DNA of 64,000 nt from contig NZ_CP109009.1 of assembly GCF_036226685.1 (NCBI RefSeq), positions 7,839,501 to 7,903,500 of the forward strand. Reading direction: 5' to 3'. Below are positions 16,103 through 25,142 of this stretch, one piece after another. Source of the stretch: Streptomyces sp. NBC_00690. Lineage in GTDB: Bacteria > Actinomycetota > Actinomycetes > Streptomycetales > Streptomycetaceae. The position numbers and the translations under genes are program-made. The notes under the pieces were generated by a model, which saw nothing but the letters and a program-made list of their open reading frames with translations, was not told the DNA's origin and ran no database searches. Each line of letters starts with the position of its first letter. The first letter of the stretch is position 1.

Positions 16103-17455
16103 ATGTCAGGTGGAGGGCCGGGTATACGGCTCCTCGTGACTACTCCCTCCACCACGCCCGACACGCCGACGGCATTCAAGAAGGTTCTGACCACTCCACT
16201 GTTGTACTTCTTCATTCTCGGAGACGTCCTCGGGGCAGGTGTGTACGTGCTGGTCGGTCAGGTCGCGGCCGACTCCGGAGGTGCCGTCTGGGCGCCCTTG
16301 ATCGTGGCGTTGTGCCTGGCTCTGCTGACAGCCGCCTCGTACGCCGAGTTGGTCACCAAGTACCCGCGTGCCGGCGGAGCGTCCCACTACGCAACTCTGG
16401 CTTACGGACCCTTCGCCGGGTTCCTCGCGGGATTCTGCATGCTCGCCGCCGGCGTCGTATCCGTGGGTGCGCTGGCCCGCGGGTTTGGCGGCGACTACCT
16501 GGCCGAGTTCATCTCCCTCCCCGTAGTGCTCGTCGCGGTCGTCTTCCTGACAACGCTGGCGCTGATTAACGCACGAGGCATCAGCGAGTCGACACGATCC
16601 AACGTGGTCGCCACGGTCACCGAGGTGGGCGGCCTGCTTCTGGTGATCGGCCTCGGCACGTGGGTCGTGCTCCGCGGCGACGGCGACATGTCCAGGCTGA
16701 CGGACCTGGGCACCACGAATCAAGGACCGACAGCAGCCCTGCTCAGCGGAGCGGTGCTGGCCTACTACTCCTTCGTCGGATTCGAGACCTCCGTCAACGT
16801 TGCGGAGGAAACCCGAAACCCCCGGCGCTCGTATCCAACGGCGCTCTTCGGCGCTCTGATCACCGCAGGCGCGGTGTACGTCCTGGTCGGCGCAGCCGCA
16901 GCGGCGGCCGTACCGACGGCCGAGCTGGCGGATTCGAGCGGACCGCTACTCGAAGTAGTTCGCGTGGCCGGCGGCGTTCCCACCGAAGTCTTCAGCGCCA
17001 TCGCCCTGGTCGCCGTCGCCAACGGCGCACTGCTCACCGGCATCATGTCCTCCCGGCTGGCCTACGGTATGGCGCGGGACGGGCTCCTCCCATCGTTCCT
17101 TGCGAAAGTACTACCCGGCCGCCGCACCCCCTGGGCGTCGATCGCCGCCACCACTGCTCTCTCCCTGCTCCTCGCACTCACCAGCGACGTCGCCACCCTC
17201 GCCTCGACTCTTGTCCTGCTCCTTCTGGTCGTCTTCTTCCTCGTCAACACTGCGGCCCTCGTGCTGCGCCGCGATTCGGCACCGGGGGACCACTTTCGTT
17301 CCCCGTCCGTCGTTCCGGTACTCGGGGCGGTGTCCTGCCTCGTACTCGCCACGCAGATCGATGGCGAGGTGTGGCTCAGAGGACTATCCGTGCTCGCCGT
17401 GGGTGCAGTCTTTGGGATCGTCGCAGCAGTACGCCTGCGGCGGCACCGCCCCTGA
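16103..17455 (+). CDS. APC-superfamily amino acid permease
   Basis: About 450 residues with about 12 hydrophobic segments. The N-terminus FFILGDVLGAGVYVLVGQVA is the first APC helix with its substrate-contact G-G motif. YSFVGFETSVNVAEETRNPR is the conserved TM6-loop signature, and MSSRLAYGMARDGLLPSFL follows. The frame opens at 16022, but ATG 16103 or GTG 16137 are more likely starts. It probably imports a cationic or neutral amino acid by proton symport. No partner enzyme is adjacent. Confidence 0.88.
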   Translation: MSGGGPGIRLLVTTPSTTPDTPTAFKKVLTTPLLYFFILGDVLGAGVYVLVGQVAADSGGAVWAPLIVALCLALLTAASYAELVTKYPRAGGASHYATLAYGPFAGFLAGFCMLAAGVVSVGALARGFGGDYLAEFISLPVVLVAVVFLTTLALINARGISESTRSNVVATVTEVGGLLLVIGLGTWVVLRGDGDMSRLTDLGTTNQGPTAALLSGAVLAYYSFVGFETSVNVAEETRNPRRSYPTALFGALITAGAVYVLVGAAAAAAVPTAELADSSGPLLEVVRVAGGVPTEVFSAIALVAVANGALLTGIMSSRLAYGMARDGLLPSFLAKVLPGRRTPWASIAATTALSLLLALTSDVATLASTLVLLLLVVFFLVNTAALVLRRDSAPGDHFRSPSVVPVLGAVSCLVLATQIDGEVWLRGLSVLAVGAVFGIVAAVRLRRHRP

Positions 17456-17744
17456 TGACCTTCCTGGCGCACCTCGATGGTACGAACGGGCTGCCCAGGG
17501 TCGACGTACCGGGCAGGTCCGGTATGCGCCGCGACGAACTCCTCCACGCCCTCACCCACACCTGACGTGGCGGCACTGCTGATCTGCCCGAGGAAGCTCG
17601 GGCGGTTCCACCGGATCGCTCTCGGCGACGGTCCCGTCATCCGGGGGCATCGCTGGGGCTTTTACCTGCCGTCGGGCGGGGGACCCATGAGTGTTCCCGG
17701 CGGATGCCTCCAGCTACGCCGACGTCGAGGAAGGAGAGCCAGCG
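17456..17744. other. intergenic stretch
   Basis: No supported gene. GAAGGAG at its right end is the ribosome binding site of the next (broken) gene. Confidence 0.4.
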
Positions 17745-18826
17745 ATGAGCAGCGACGAGGGTCTGCGGGTGGTGGTCACCGGGGCGACTGGAAACGTGGG
17801 CACCAGTGTGGTGCGAGCGCTGGCCGCCGACCCCCGGGTCGGTTCCGTGGTGGGCCTCGCCCGCCGCATCGCGCGTCTGGAGGTGGCCCGGACGCATTGG
17901 GCGGCCGTCGACCTCAGCACGGAAACCGCCCCAGCAGAACTGACGCGGCACCTCAACGGAGCTGACGCGGTCATCCATCTGGCCTGGCGCTTCCAGCCCA
18001 CCCACCGGCCCACCGTCACCTGGCAGAGCAACGTCCTCGGCTCCCTGCGCTTGTTTGAGGCGGTCGCTGCCGCCAAGGTGCCGGCCCTGATCCACGCCTC
18101 CTCCGTCGGCGCCTACTCACCGGGCCCAAGATGGAGCCCGGGGTCGGCGAGACCTGGCCCACGCACGGCTGGCCGGACGCCGCCTACTGCCGCGAGAAGG
18201 CATACCTCGAACGCGCTCTCGACACCTACGAGCACCGACACCCACACATCCGCGTCGTGCGGATGAGGCCCGGGTTCCTGTTCAAGGAAGCAGCCGCGAG
18301 CGAGCAGCGCCGTATCTTCGCCGGGCGCCACCTGCCCGGCCCCTTGATCCGGCCCGACCTGCTCCCCTTCCTCCCCGGCCTGGACGGCCTGCGGTTCCAT
18401 GCCCTGCACACCGACGACGCCGCAGATGCTTACCGCCTCGCCCTCCACCACGACGTCAACGGCGCGTTCAACCCTGCCGCCGACCCGCCCCTCGACACCG
18501 GCAACCCTCGCCAGGCTCCTGGGCACACGCACCGTGCGCGTCCCCCGGGCCGCCGCACGCACTGCGCTGTCCGCCGCCTGGAGGCTCCACGCCGTACCGG
18601 CCTCCCCCACCTGTTCGACGCGGTACTGCGCCTGCCACTGATGAACACGGCACGAGCCCGCGACGAGCTCGGCTGGACACCCCGGCGCTCGTCCACCGAC
18701 GCACTGAGCCAGTTCTGCGCGGCGTACGCCACGGAGCCGGAGAAGACACCCCGCCGCTCCAGGGGCACCAAGCGAAATGAACCGTGTGGCGCGGGCGATC
18801 AGGGAACTGAAGGGGTGGCGCGTTGA
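17745..18826 (+). pseudogene. NAD-dependent epimerase/dehydratase with three frameshifts
   Basis: ATG 17745 starts LRVVVTGATGNVGTSVVRAL (Rossmann GxxGxxG), then GADAVIHLAW and ALIHASSVGAYSPGP. Near 18128 one base is missing and the protein continues as MEPGVGETWPTHGWP with the usual Y-x-x-x-K region replaced by YCREKAYLE. It shifts again near 18500 (ATLARLLGTRTVRVP) and near 18605 (LFDAVLRLPLMNTARARDEL). With three corrections it would be a full-length SDR of about 340 residues. The shifts lie in GC-rich runs, so sequencing error is a real alternative to decay. Confidence 0.7.
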
Positions 18827-19645
18827 GCTGGACTGCCGTGCTTGTTCCCCGGTCGGCGGCGTTGCCCGCCACAACCGGCGGGACCCTGCCCGCCGGTGCG
18901 AGGTGTCGCTGTATCAACGGTGAAAGCCGATGCCTCGAGTCAGGGCCTTTCGCCGGGGTCGGGCACTGAAAGCAGCTTGGTATCGGGGACCCTTCGGTGG
19001 CCCTGCCGCTCGCGCGACGGACTCGGTGGCCTCAGGTCAGCCGGTCGGTTCGTCGGGAATCGGGTGCTCGGGGTGGATCCTGCCGTTCCGAGGCCCGCTT
19101 CGGGGGCCTGTGCCGGACTCGTCGGTTTCGGGCAGTTCTTCGCTGTCTTCCGTCTCGCTGAGGGCGGGGCCCGCGAGAGGGTCCTCGTCGTGGTCACTGG
19201 TTGCCTGTTGGTCCTGCGGGTCCCGGGGCAGCGGCTCCTTCGGGTCCTGCTCCTGCCCGCCAGGCTCGTCTCGGCTGCTCACCTGCGGATCATTCCCTTC
19301 ATCGATCGGTGGGTGTTTCCGGTTGGAAAGCCGGTCGGCACCCGCCCGGCGCACACGGGTGGCTCCACCCGGCGGGAGGGCTCTCGGAGACCGAATCAGC
19401 CCTCACCCCACTCTCCCTTCCGAGTCGCCGCACTGCACCTGCTGCCGCGATCGCAAGCGCCCAGATGCCCTGCTCGAAGGGACTCGGAAGCCTGGTCGGA
19501 TTGCAACGGCGGGGTTCGGGTAATCGGTGGTCAATGGCGAACTCTCGCAGAAACACGGAGGATGGAAACCGTGGCAGTCCAGGCCGCGAGGGGGCAAAGG
19601 CACCTGGTTTCCGGTTCCTCTTCTCACCGACCGATAGGGGGCCAC
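18827..19645. other. region with one possible acidic ORF
   Basis: Besides the minus-strand acidic ORF at 19037-19354 no gene is supported. The plus-strand frames here are arginine/serine-rich antisense translations. Confidence 0.35.
19037..19354 (-). CDS. acidic, probably disordered hypothetical protein, 105 aa
   Basis: Rich in Asp, Glu, Pro and Gln (LSETEDSEELPETDESGTG) with a tail HPEHPIPDEPTG of a type seen in short Streptomyces proteins. No domain. The opposite strand also has an open frame, but its Ser/Arg-rich translation looks like the shadow. Confidence 0.45.
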   Translation of the reverse strand: MRRAGADRLSNRKHPPIDEGNDPQVSSRDEPGGQEQDPKEPLPRDPQDQQATSDHDEDPLAGPALSETEDSEELPETDESGTGPRSGPRNGRIHPEHPIPDEPTG

Positions 19646-19954
19646 ATGACCCACCGTCAGGCACCGGGTTCTCAAGGGCCTGCGGGCGATGGGGAAGAGC
19701 GTCAGGGCCGTCGGCGCAGGGCCGGCACGGAACCTACGCAGGCGCGCAGTGCCCTCGGCGTACGCTTCGCGCTCGCCACCGTCGCACTGGTCGTGTTCGC
19801 CGCGGCCACGGTGATCTTCGCCGTTCTCGCCACGACCAGCAACCCCGGTGGAGCTATGTCCTCGGGCGAGTACGGAGCGCTGGCCGCGCTGTGCGGCGTC
19901 GTCGCCGTCACCGCGGTGGTCGATCTCACCGTCCTGCGGCACCGCAGGAAATAA
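19646..19954 (+). CDS. DUF6343-like small membrane protein, 102 aa
   Basis: The motif RAGTEPTQARSALGVRFALA is characteristic of this Streptomyces family. Two hydrophobic segments follow (VALVVFAAATVIFAVLAT and ALAALCGVVAVTAVVDLTVL), so it is a two-pass membrane protein. ATG 19646 follows AGGGGG. The frame extends far upstream without similarity, so the short start is preferred. Function unknown. Confidence 0.7.
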   Translation: MTHRQAPGSQGPAGDGEERQGRRRRAGTEPTQARSALGVRFALATVALVVFAAATVIFAVLATTSNPGGAMSSGEYGALAALCGVVAVTAVVDLTVLRHRRK

Positions 19955-20103
19955 CGCCGACGCACGACACACTGAGCGACACCACCGGCAACGGATCGAC
20001 CTGAGGCTCGTTTCCGGATTGCCGAGCGGGCGGCGTTGGCTCCGGGGGCACCATGGACGTCACTCTCGTAGCTCCTTCAGTGCCCGCTGATGTAATGACG
20101 CTG

Positions 20104-20256
20104 TCATCTGTCTCTTGGCTGGCGGAGTGCCAGCAGCGACCGCAGTACTACCCCGGCCGCTCCGCTTGCCAGTGAGCTGGTGACGACATCGCGGATCACT
20201 ATGAGCAGGATCGACGCAGTTGCCCCGGCCATCACTATGGCCACCACACGGACCAT
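20104..20256 (-). CDS. small single-pass membrane protein, 50 aa
   Basis: ATG 20256 with GGGCAGG upstream. The translation MVRVVAIVMAGATASILLIV continues into a charged tail ending RQPRDR, giving one clear transmembrane segment. Too small for automatic calling and not recognised as a named family. Confidence 0.4.
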   Translation of the reverse strand: MVRVVAIVMAGATASILLIVIRDVVTSSLASGAAGVVLRSLLALRQPRDR

Positions 20257-20342
20257 GACCTGCCCGCCCCGCAGCCCATCCGCGGTCAGGGGCAGGGTGG
20301 ACCCGATGGTTCGCCAGGTCGTGCGTCCGTCCGTGCGCGTCG

Positions 20343-20775
20343 GTGATCAGATGCCGTCCGGCTGCCTCCCGGACCACTTCCCCGACTGGATCCACCGGGT
20401 GGAGCTGCCCAAGGAGAACGGCAGTGTCACCCATGCGATCTGCGACGACACCGCCACTCTGCTATACCTCGCCGACCAGGCGTGCATCACCCCGCACCGC
20501 TTCCTTTCCAGGTCCGACCGTCCCCACCACCCCGACCGCTTCACCACCGCGCTGAGGAAAGACGCCCGCCGGGGACGTCTCTACCTGGACATCCAGCGCA
20601 ACGCCTACGCCCAGATCTCCTTCGCGCCCTACGCCGTCCGCGCCCGCCCCGGCGCTCCGGTCGCCGCCCCGGTGTCCTGGGCCGACCTCGACGCCCCGGG
20701 ACTCACCGCACGCGGCCGGACCATCGCCGATATCGACCGGATCCTGCGGGAGAATCCCTGGCGGAACCCTCCACG
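20343..20775 (+). pseudogene. LigD-type primase-polymerase remnant with an internal deletion
   Basis: The frame starts abruptly at PDHFPDWIHRVELPKENGSV, runs through THAICDDTATLLYLADQA and RPHHPDR, then jumps to FTTALRKDARRGRLYLDIQR, NAYAQISFAPYAVRARPGAP and ends ENPWRNPP. In intact LigD-pol (NHEJ polymerase) about 80-90 residues lie between these parts, beginning and ending with an HPDR-like sequence. The deletion therefore looks like recombination between the two HPDR-coding repeats. The lost segment carries part of the metal site, and the N-terminus is also missing, so it should be inactive. Confidence 0.75.
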
Positions 20776-20844
20776 GCCCCGCTCGCTCCGCAGGCCCCGG
20801 CGTCTCCATTCCCGCCTGGCGGGGCGATCGAGAAAGGCCCGTCC

Positions 20845-21059
20845 ATGACGCGACGCACCACAGTACGACGGCTGATGAACGAGTACGGCCGCACCCACGC
20901 GGCCGAGTCGGGTATCCGGCAGCCGCCCTCGGACTCCCGGAAGATCCGGAAGTGCTGGCCCGCCTGGTCACCGCCGCCGAGTTGCCCGGACTGGCGGCCG
21001 CTCTGGTCCGGGTCAGCCTCTCCGAGGGAGCCGCGGAGGAGCTTCGAGGAAGCCACTGA
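20845..21059 (+). pseudogene. HhH-GPD endonuclease remnant with an internal deletion
   Basis: ATG 20845 behind GAGAAAGG opens MTRRTTVRRLMNEYGRTHAA (family N-terminus), then near 20915 it switches frame straight to the C-terminus AALGLPEDPEVLARLVTAAE, ending LRGSH at the TGA 21057-21059. The central catalytic HhH-GPD part, about 130 residues, is missing. I recall this endonuclease family close to LigD-type genes in Streptomyces, which fits the neighbouring LigD remnant. Confidence 0.65.
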
Positions 21060-21217
21060 ACTCGGCTCGCGCCGGCGGCCGAGCCCGCCCGCGGTGCGTT
21101 GCGCAACCATCGGCCTCAGGGTCGGAGCCTCGCTCGCCTGATCGGCTTTCCCTTCCGGACGGCAGCCGTTCGGCGGGGTGTGTTGTCCTCCCGGGAGTGA
21201 TCCGTGACCATCGGGGA

Positions 21218-21631
21218 ATGACAGCAACCCCATGCGTCATCAGGGCCATCGTCATCGACTGCGCCGACCCCGAACGTCTGGCCTCGTTCTGGTCCCGGCT
21301 TCTCGGCAGCCCCGTCGAGGAACGGTTGGGTCCTTACATCTGGCTCGCGCACTGCGGGAGTACCCAAGTGGGATTCCAGAAGGTTGCTGAGCCGAAGAGC
21401 GCAAAGAACCGCGTCCACCTCGATCTCGCCTCGCCGGATTCAGCCGCCGAACAGAATCGGATCGAGGCGTTGGGCGGCCGTCAGCTCCATGAGTACGAGA
21501 TCGGAGGATTCCTGGTCATGGCCGACTCCGAGGGGAACGAATTCTGCGTCATCCCAGACGGCTCGGTCGAACTCGACGAGCAGGGGCACGCACACTACCT
21601 CGGCGATCGCTCCGCCGGCCGGCAGGTCTGA
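21218..21631 (+). CDS. VOC/glyoxalase-like protein, 137 aa
   Basis: ATG 21218 begins MTATPCVIRAIVIDCADPER. LASFWSRLLGSPVEERLGPY, VHLDLASPD and a terminal GFLVMADSEGNEFCVIP form the single-domain glyoxalase-like fold common in Streptomyces. His (VHLDL) and Glu (NEFCV) could be metal ligands. Substrate unknown. Confidence 0.8.
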   Translation: MTATPCVIRAIVIDCADPERLASFWSRLLGSPVEERLGPYIWLAHCGSTQVGFQKVAEPKSAKNRVHLDLASPDSAAEQNRIEALGGRQLHEYEIGGFLVMADSEGNEFCVIPDGSVELDEQGHAHYLGDRSAGRQV

Positions 21632-21849
21632 CCTCCGTGCATATGGCCCTTGTCCAGACAGAAGCATCAGGTCGGAGAACTCCCTCTCCTGCTGCTGGCG
21701 GCGGCGAGTGCCTCGCCGATGTCATGGAATCCGGTCGTGACGCGCAGCGCGCAGGCGGTGTCCCGAAACCGCCGGGTACTCGTGGCGACGACAGGGCAGA
21801 CCGGCCCCGTGTGCAGGGACTCGTCGGTGTCGAGCAGCTTCCGTACTGT
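21632..21849. other. intergenic stretch between convergent genes
   Basis: Lies between the plus-strand VOC gene and the minus-strand Asp23 gene. No gene or clear terminator hairpin was identified by eye. Confidence 0.3.
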
Positions 21850-22296
21850 TCACTCCACCCGGGAGCCACTGTCGGAGGAACCGTCCTCGTCATCGTCGCT
21901 CGGAACGTGCACGTCAAAGATGTTGATATTGATCTCAACGACGTCCAGACCCGACATCGTCTCCACCGCGTCCGTTGCGTGGACTCTGATCTGATCGGCG
22001 AGTTCATGGATCGGAATGCCGTACTCCACCTCGACATCGACATCCATGGCCGTCTGCTTCTCACCCACCTCGACCTTGACGCCGCGCCCGGCCGCGGACG
22101 CCCCGGAGAGCCGTCCCGTAACGGCTCCGACCGCCTTTGTGGCTCCTCTGCCGATGGAATGCACGCCCTCCGTCTCACGGATCGCGATTCCGGCGATGGT
22201 CGCGATCACAGAGTCCGCGATAGTGGTCGTGCCGCGCGCGGAAGACCCTTCGGTCTTCCGGTCAGTGACCGTTGTCCCGCTTCCTGTATCAACCAT
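21850..22296 (-). CDS. Asp23/Gls24 family envelope-stress protein
   Basis: 148 residues. The start MVDTGSGTTVTDRKTEG (ATG 22296, GAGGAAG upstream) is chosen over 22404. The core GTTTIADSVIATIAGIAIRE, GVHSIGRG, VGEKQTAMDVDVEVEYGIPI and VNIFDV-like end (EININIFDVHV) define Asp23/Gls24. The tail is acidic. It lies 130 nt downstream of gvpK on the same strand and may be read through from the gas-vesicle operon. Confidence 0.88.
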   Translation of the reverse strand: MVDTGSGTTVTDRKTEGSSARGTTTIADSVIATIAGIAIRETEGVHSIGRGATKAVGAVTGRLSGASAAGRGVKVEVGEKQTAMDVDVEVEYGIPIHELADQIRVHATDAVETMSGLDVVEININIFDVHVPSDDDEDGSSDSGSRVE

Positions 22297-22425
22297 GACT
22301 TCCTCACAGACGCTTGCTGCGACAGGGGCTGTGCGCGCCCCCGAATGGCCCCCATTCCACTGTGCGCCCACAGGGAACCATTCGCCATGGGAGTGCCCGT
22401 GCACACCGTGCGCAGGGTTCGACTC

Positions 22426-22707
22426 TCAGTGACGGGGGAGCAGAGAACCCAGCGGTCCGAGGTCCAGGTTGAGGTCTTCCGGGCGCACTCCGTGCTGTGC
22501 GCACAGTTCCGCCATCCGCTCGTCGAGCAGCATCAGCGTGGTGCCGATCTCCTCGACCTGCTCGTCGCTCAGGTCGCCCTGCTCTACGCGTCGGATGGCC
22601 TGCCGTTCCATCAACTGCCGCAAGAGCTCGACCACGGTGAGAACCAGGGCCACCAGGTCACGCCCCATCTGCTGGGACTGTACGTCCACCCGTGATGAAC
22701 TCGTCAC
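22426..22707 (-). CDS. gvpK: gas vesicle protein GvpK
   Basis: 93 residues with the GvpK core QMGRDLVALVLTVVELLRQL, MERQAIRRVEQGDLSDEQVE and a closing DLNLDLGPLGSLLP. GvpK is a minor assembly protein needed for vesicle formation. GTG 22707 overlaps the gvpS stop by four bases. Last gene of the operon. Confidence 0.95.
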   Translation of the reverse strand: MTSSSRVDVQSQQMGRDLVALVLTVVELLRQLMERQAIRRVEQGDLSDEQVEEIGTTLMLLDERMAELCAQHGVRPEDLNLDLGPLGSLLPRH

Positions 22708-22940
22708 AGCGGCCCTCCGTCGTCCCAGGGTGCTGGAACCCGCTCGTTGACCGAGGACAACAAAGCGTGCAGCGACAGCCGTACGAGCGGCACGTCGGCG
22801 ATGGCGATGACGAGGTCTCCGCTGATCACGACCCCAGTGGCCAGCACCCGGTCCAACAGGTCAACCAAGGGCACCCCGATGGGTCCACTCAATGGTTCAG
22901 GACTGTCCCATGGCACCACATCATGCGCCACTGCCGTCAC
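22704..22940 (-). CDS. gvpS: gas vesicle protein GvpS
   Basis: 78 residues, a GvpA-type fold: VPLVDLLDRVLATGVVISGD, then VPLVRLSLHALLSSVN. In Streptomyces this short GvpA/J paralogue sits between gvpL and gvpK, as here. It may cap or nucleate the vesicle. GTGA overlaps on both sides show translational coupling. Confidence 0.92.
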   Translation of the reverse strand: MTAVAHDVVPWDSPEPLSGPIGVPLVDLLDRVLATGVVISGDLVIAIADVPLVRLSLHALLSSVNERVPAPWDDGGPL

Positions 22941-23746
22941 ACCTCACTGACGAAGGAATAGGGGACCCACGGCCCGGAGAGCTCGATCCGTGTACCGGCC
23001 CGTTCGCGCAGCGTGTCGACCAGCAGTGCGAACTCAGTCGCTTGCTCCTCGGCGACCAGGTAGGTGGCGTTGAGAACCTGCACCTGTCGATTGTCCTGGT
23101 GATCCGGGAGAGCGGAGCGAAGCCTGCGTGCCGCGGTGGCGAACATCTGCAACTCGACGTCCACGGACTCCGCGGTACGCAGAGCCTGTTCCCTCCGCCG
23201 CTCTCGGCGCTCCTGGATGCCGCGCTTCCGGTTCAGATAGGCCAGCCCCGCTCCGGGAGCGGTGGACACCCGCACTGCTTCCCTGGGCGGCTCGCTCGGT
23301 GCCGGATCCGGCTCGTCGACCACGTACACCTTCACCCCCCATTCGGAGTGATGTGCAACCCGCCGCAGCGCCGTGTGGAACCGGTCCGCTTCGCCGATCA
23401 GGGTCTGACGCACTCTGCCGTCATCGTGGTACAGAGTGGCGAGCGGGAGGGGAACGGTGGCGCCGCACGCCGCGAGTGCGGACACCACCGTGTGATGTGC
23501 CCGTGCGTACGTTGCCAACTCCTGCTGGTCGGTCAGACGTGCCTGCCATACGGCATCTGTGAAATCGTCAGCCCGTACCGATTGGACGACCGCCGACAAC
23601 GCCCCGCCACGCAGTACCCGAACGGGTCCGCCACCGGGCATGCCTGGCAGATGGCCAACGCTTGCACCGCCGGAGTTGGCGTCCTGACAGACCGCGAACA
23701 CATACGTGACACTGGGGCCGGAAGCTGCCGCGCCGAGGTGCGTCAT
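22937..23746 (-). CDS. gvpL: gas vesicle protein GvpL
   Basis: 269 residues of the GvpL/F family: TYVFAVCQDANSGG start, a central LIGEADRFHTALRRVAHHSE part, and the terminal TRIELSGPWVPYSFV motif. GvpF/L proteins are accessory, binding GvpA subunits before assembly. ATGA overlap with gvpJ upstream. The spacer around 135-165 is Pro/Ala-rich. Confidence 0.95.
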   Translation of the reverse strand: MTHLGAAASGPSVTYVFAVCQDANSGGASVGHLPGMPGGGPVRVLRGGALSAVVQSVRADDFTDAVWQARLTDQQELATYARAHHTVVSALAACGATVPLPLATLYHDDGRVRQTLIGEADRFHTALRRVAHHSEWGVKVYVVDEPDPAPSEPPREAVRVSTAPGAGLAYLNRKRGIQERRERRREQALRTAESVDVELQMFATAARRLRSALPDHQDNRQVQVLNATYLVAEEQATEFALLVDTLRERAGTRIELSGPWVPYSFVSEV

Positions 23747-24099
23747 GTGTTGTCTTCCTTGGTGGTCTCTCGATCCACCGAGGCATCCGAGGGAGATTCG
23801 AGTGCCTTCAGACGATTGCGCAGCTCACGGTTCTCATCCTCCAACGCATGGCGGCGCGCACCGGAGCTCAACGCCGGGTCGCTCTCCCACCAGTCGATAC
23901 CGGCCTTCTTCGCGGTGTCGACGGATGCCACGAAGAGTCGCAGCCGGATAGTGAGCAGCTCGATGTCCAAGAGGTCGATCTTGATGTCTCCGGCGATGAC
24001 GATTCCCTTGTCAAGGACGCGTTCGAGGATGTCGGCGAGGTTCGTGGTCTGCGGGCCGGACGTTGGCTGTCCGGCCTGCCGGAAGTCAACACTGCTCAC
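23743..24099 (-). CDS. gvpJ: gas vesicle protein GvpJ
   Basis: 118 residues. The GvpA-like core LADILERVLDKGIVIAGDIK, IDLLDIELLTIRLRLFVASV is followed by a coiled-coil-prone tail (ALEDENRELRNRLKALE). GvpJ is a minor tip or nucleation protein. The GTG start overlaps the gvpZ stop. Confidence 0.95.
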   Translation of the reverse strand: MSSVDFRQAGQPTSGPQTTNLADILERVLDKGIVIAGDIKIDLLDIELLTIRLRLFVASVDTAKKAGIDWWESDPALSSGARRHALEDENRELRNRLKALESPSDASVDRETTKEDNT

Positions 24100-25136
24100 C
24101 GCGAACCCCGCCGCCCTCGGCGGCTGCTGACCGCAGGCTCGTCATCGGGTTCATCCTCGGGTTCATCCTCTTCGTCCTCAACTTCATCTTCGTAGTCGTC
24201 CTCTTCGTCCTCTTCGTCCTCCGGCTCCTCGTCTTCGTAGTCTTCCCCTCCGTCCTCCTCGTCTTCAGACTCCTCGTCTTCGTCGCCCGGGTCCTGCTCG
24301 TCCTCGGATTCCTCTTCGGCGACAGCGTCTTCGTGGGAGACGACCACCTCGCCATCACGGATCTCTCCGCGCCAGCCCTCCGGCTCGTCCTCGGTGAGCG
24401 TGACGTAGCGCTGGAACAGCTTGAAGTCCAGCCGGATACGCCTGCCCTGGACGCGCCACAGGTTGCCCGTCTTCTCGAAGAACCCTGACGGGTAGTACTC
24501 CACGACGAGCACGATGCGCGTCAGGTTCGGGGCTAGTTCGTGGAAGCTGACAGCGCCACGCGTGGTGCCCTTGGCGCCTTCGGACGTCCAGATGATGCGG
24601 TCGTCGGGAACCTGTTCCTGCACGGTTGCCTTGAAGCTGCGTGCGGAGGGGCCGATCTTGACCTTCCAGTCGCTCAGCGTCTCTTCGCTCTTCGAGACAT
24701 CCTGCACGCCCTTGGCGAAGCTGCTGAACTCGTCGTACTGGGTCCAGGCGTCGTATGCGGTGCGCAGCGGCACTCCCACGTCAAGAACCTCGACGATGTT
24801 CATGGACTTACCCCCACCGGACTTGCCCTTGCTCTTGCCACCTCCCCCGAAAGCGTTCTTCGCCTTGTCCACGACCGAGTCTTTGACGCCTTTCGCCTTC
24901 TCGGAGACGAGAGCCTTCATGGGTGACTCGCCCTGAAGTACACGTGAGCCCACCGCAGGTAGCGCCCCACCGTTCTGCGCTACTCCGCTCAATTGCTCCG
25001 TCACGTCGCTCAGTTTGTCGCCCGCCTTCTCCACGAGCTTCTGTACCTGGGCGCTGGCAAACCTCGACAGTTCGTCTCGGAGCCGCTCAGAGGCCGACTC
25101 CTCCGGAGCATCGGGCTCTTCATCCGTTCTGGCCAT
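24096..25136 (-). CDS. gvpZ: gas vesicle-associated SRPBCC protein GvpZ
   Basis: 346 residues. The N-terminus is helical and charged; a polyketide-cyclase/START-like SRPBCC domain spans about 115-255 (MNIVEVLDVGVPLRTAYDAW, FHELAPNLTRIVLVVEYYPS). The last 80 or so residues are almost all Asp/Glu, ending SSRRGRRGSR. Its order, between gvpY and gvpJ, matches the Streptomyces cluster. Its function in vesicles is not established. Confidence 0.9.
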   Translation of the reverse strand: MARTDEEPDAPEESASERLRDELSRFASAQVQKLVEKAGDKLSDVTEQLSGVAQNGGALPAVGSRVLQGESPMKALVSEKAKGVKDSVVDKAKNAFGGGGKSKGKSGGGKSMNIVEVLDVGVPLRTAYDAWTQYDEFSSFAKGVQDVSKSEETLSDWKVKIGPSARSFKATVQEQVPDDRIIWTSEGAKGTTRGAVSFHELAPNLTRIVLVVEYYPSGFFEKTGNLWRVQGRRIRLDFKLFQRYVTLTEDEPEGWRGEIRDGEVVVSHEDAVAEEESEDEQDPGDEDEESEDEEDGGEDYEDEEPEDEEDEEDDYEDEVEDEEDEPEDEPDDEPAVSSRRGRRGSR

Positions 25137-25142
25137 GACCCG

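Noticed and set aside
16660..17565. 301-codon plus-strand ORF in the permease gene
   Set aside because: Wrong frame of a clear APC permease; strongly Arg-rich.
24063..25139. Plus-strand hydrophobic ORFs opposite gvpZ and gvpY
   Set aside because: The poly-Leu/Val/Phe look comes from reading Glu/Asp and Lys codon repeats on the opposite strand.
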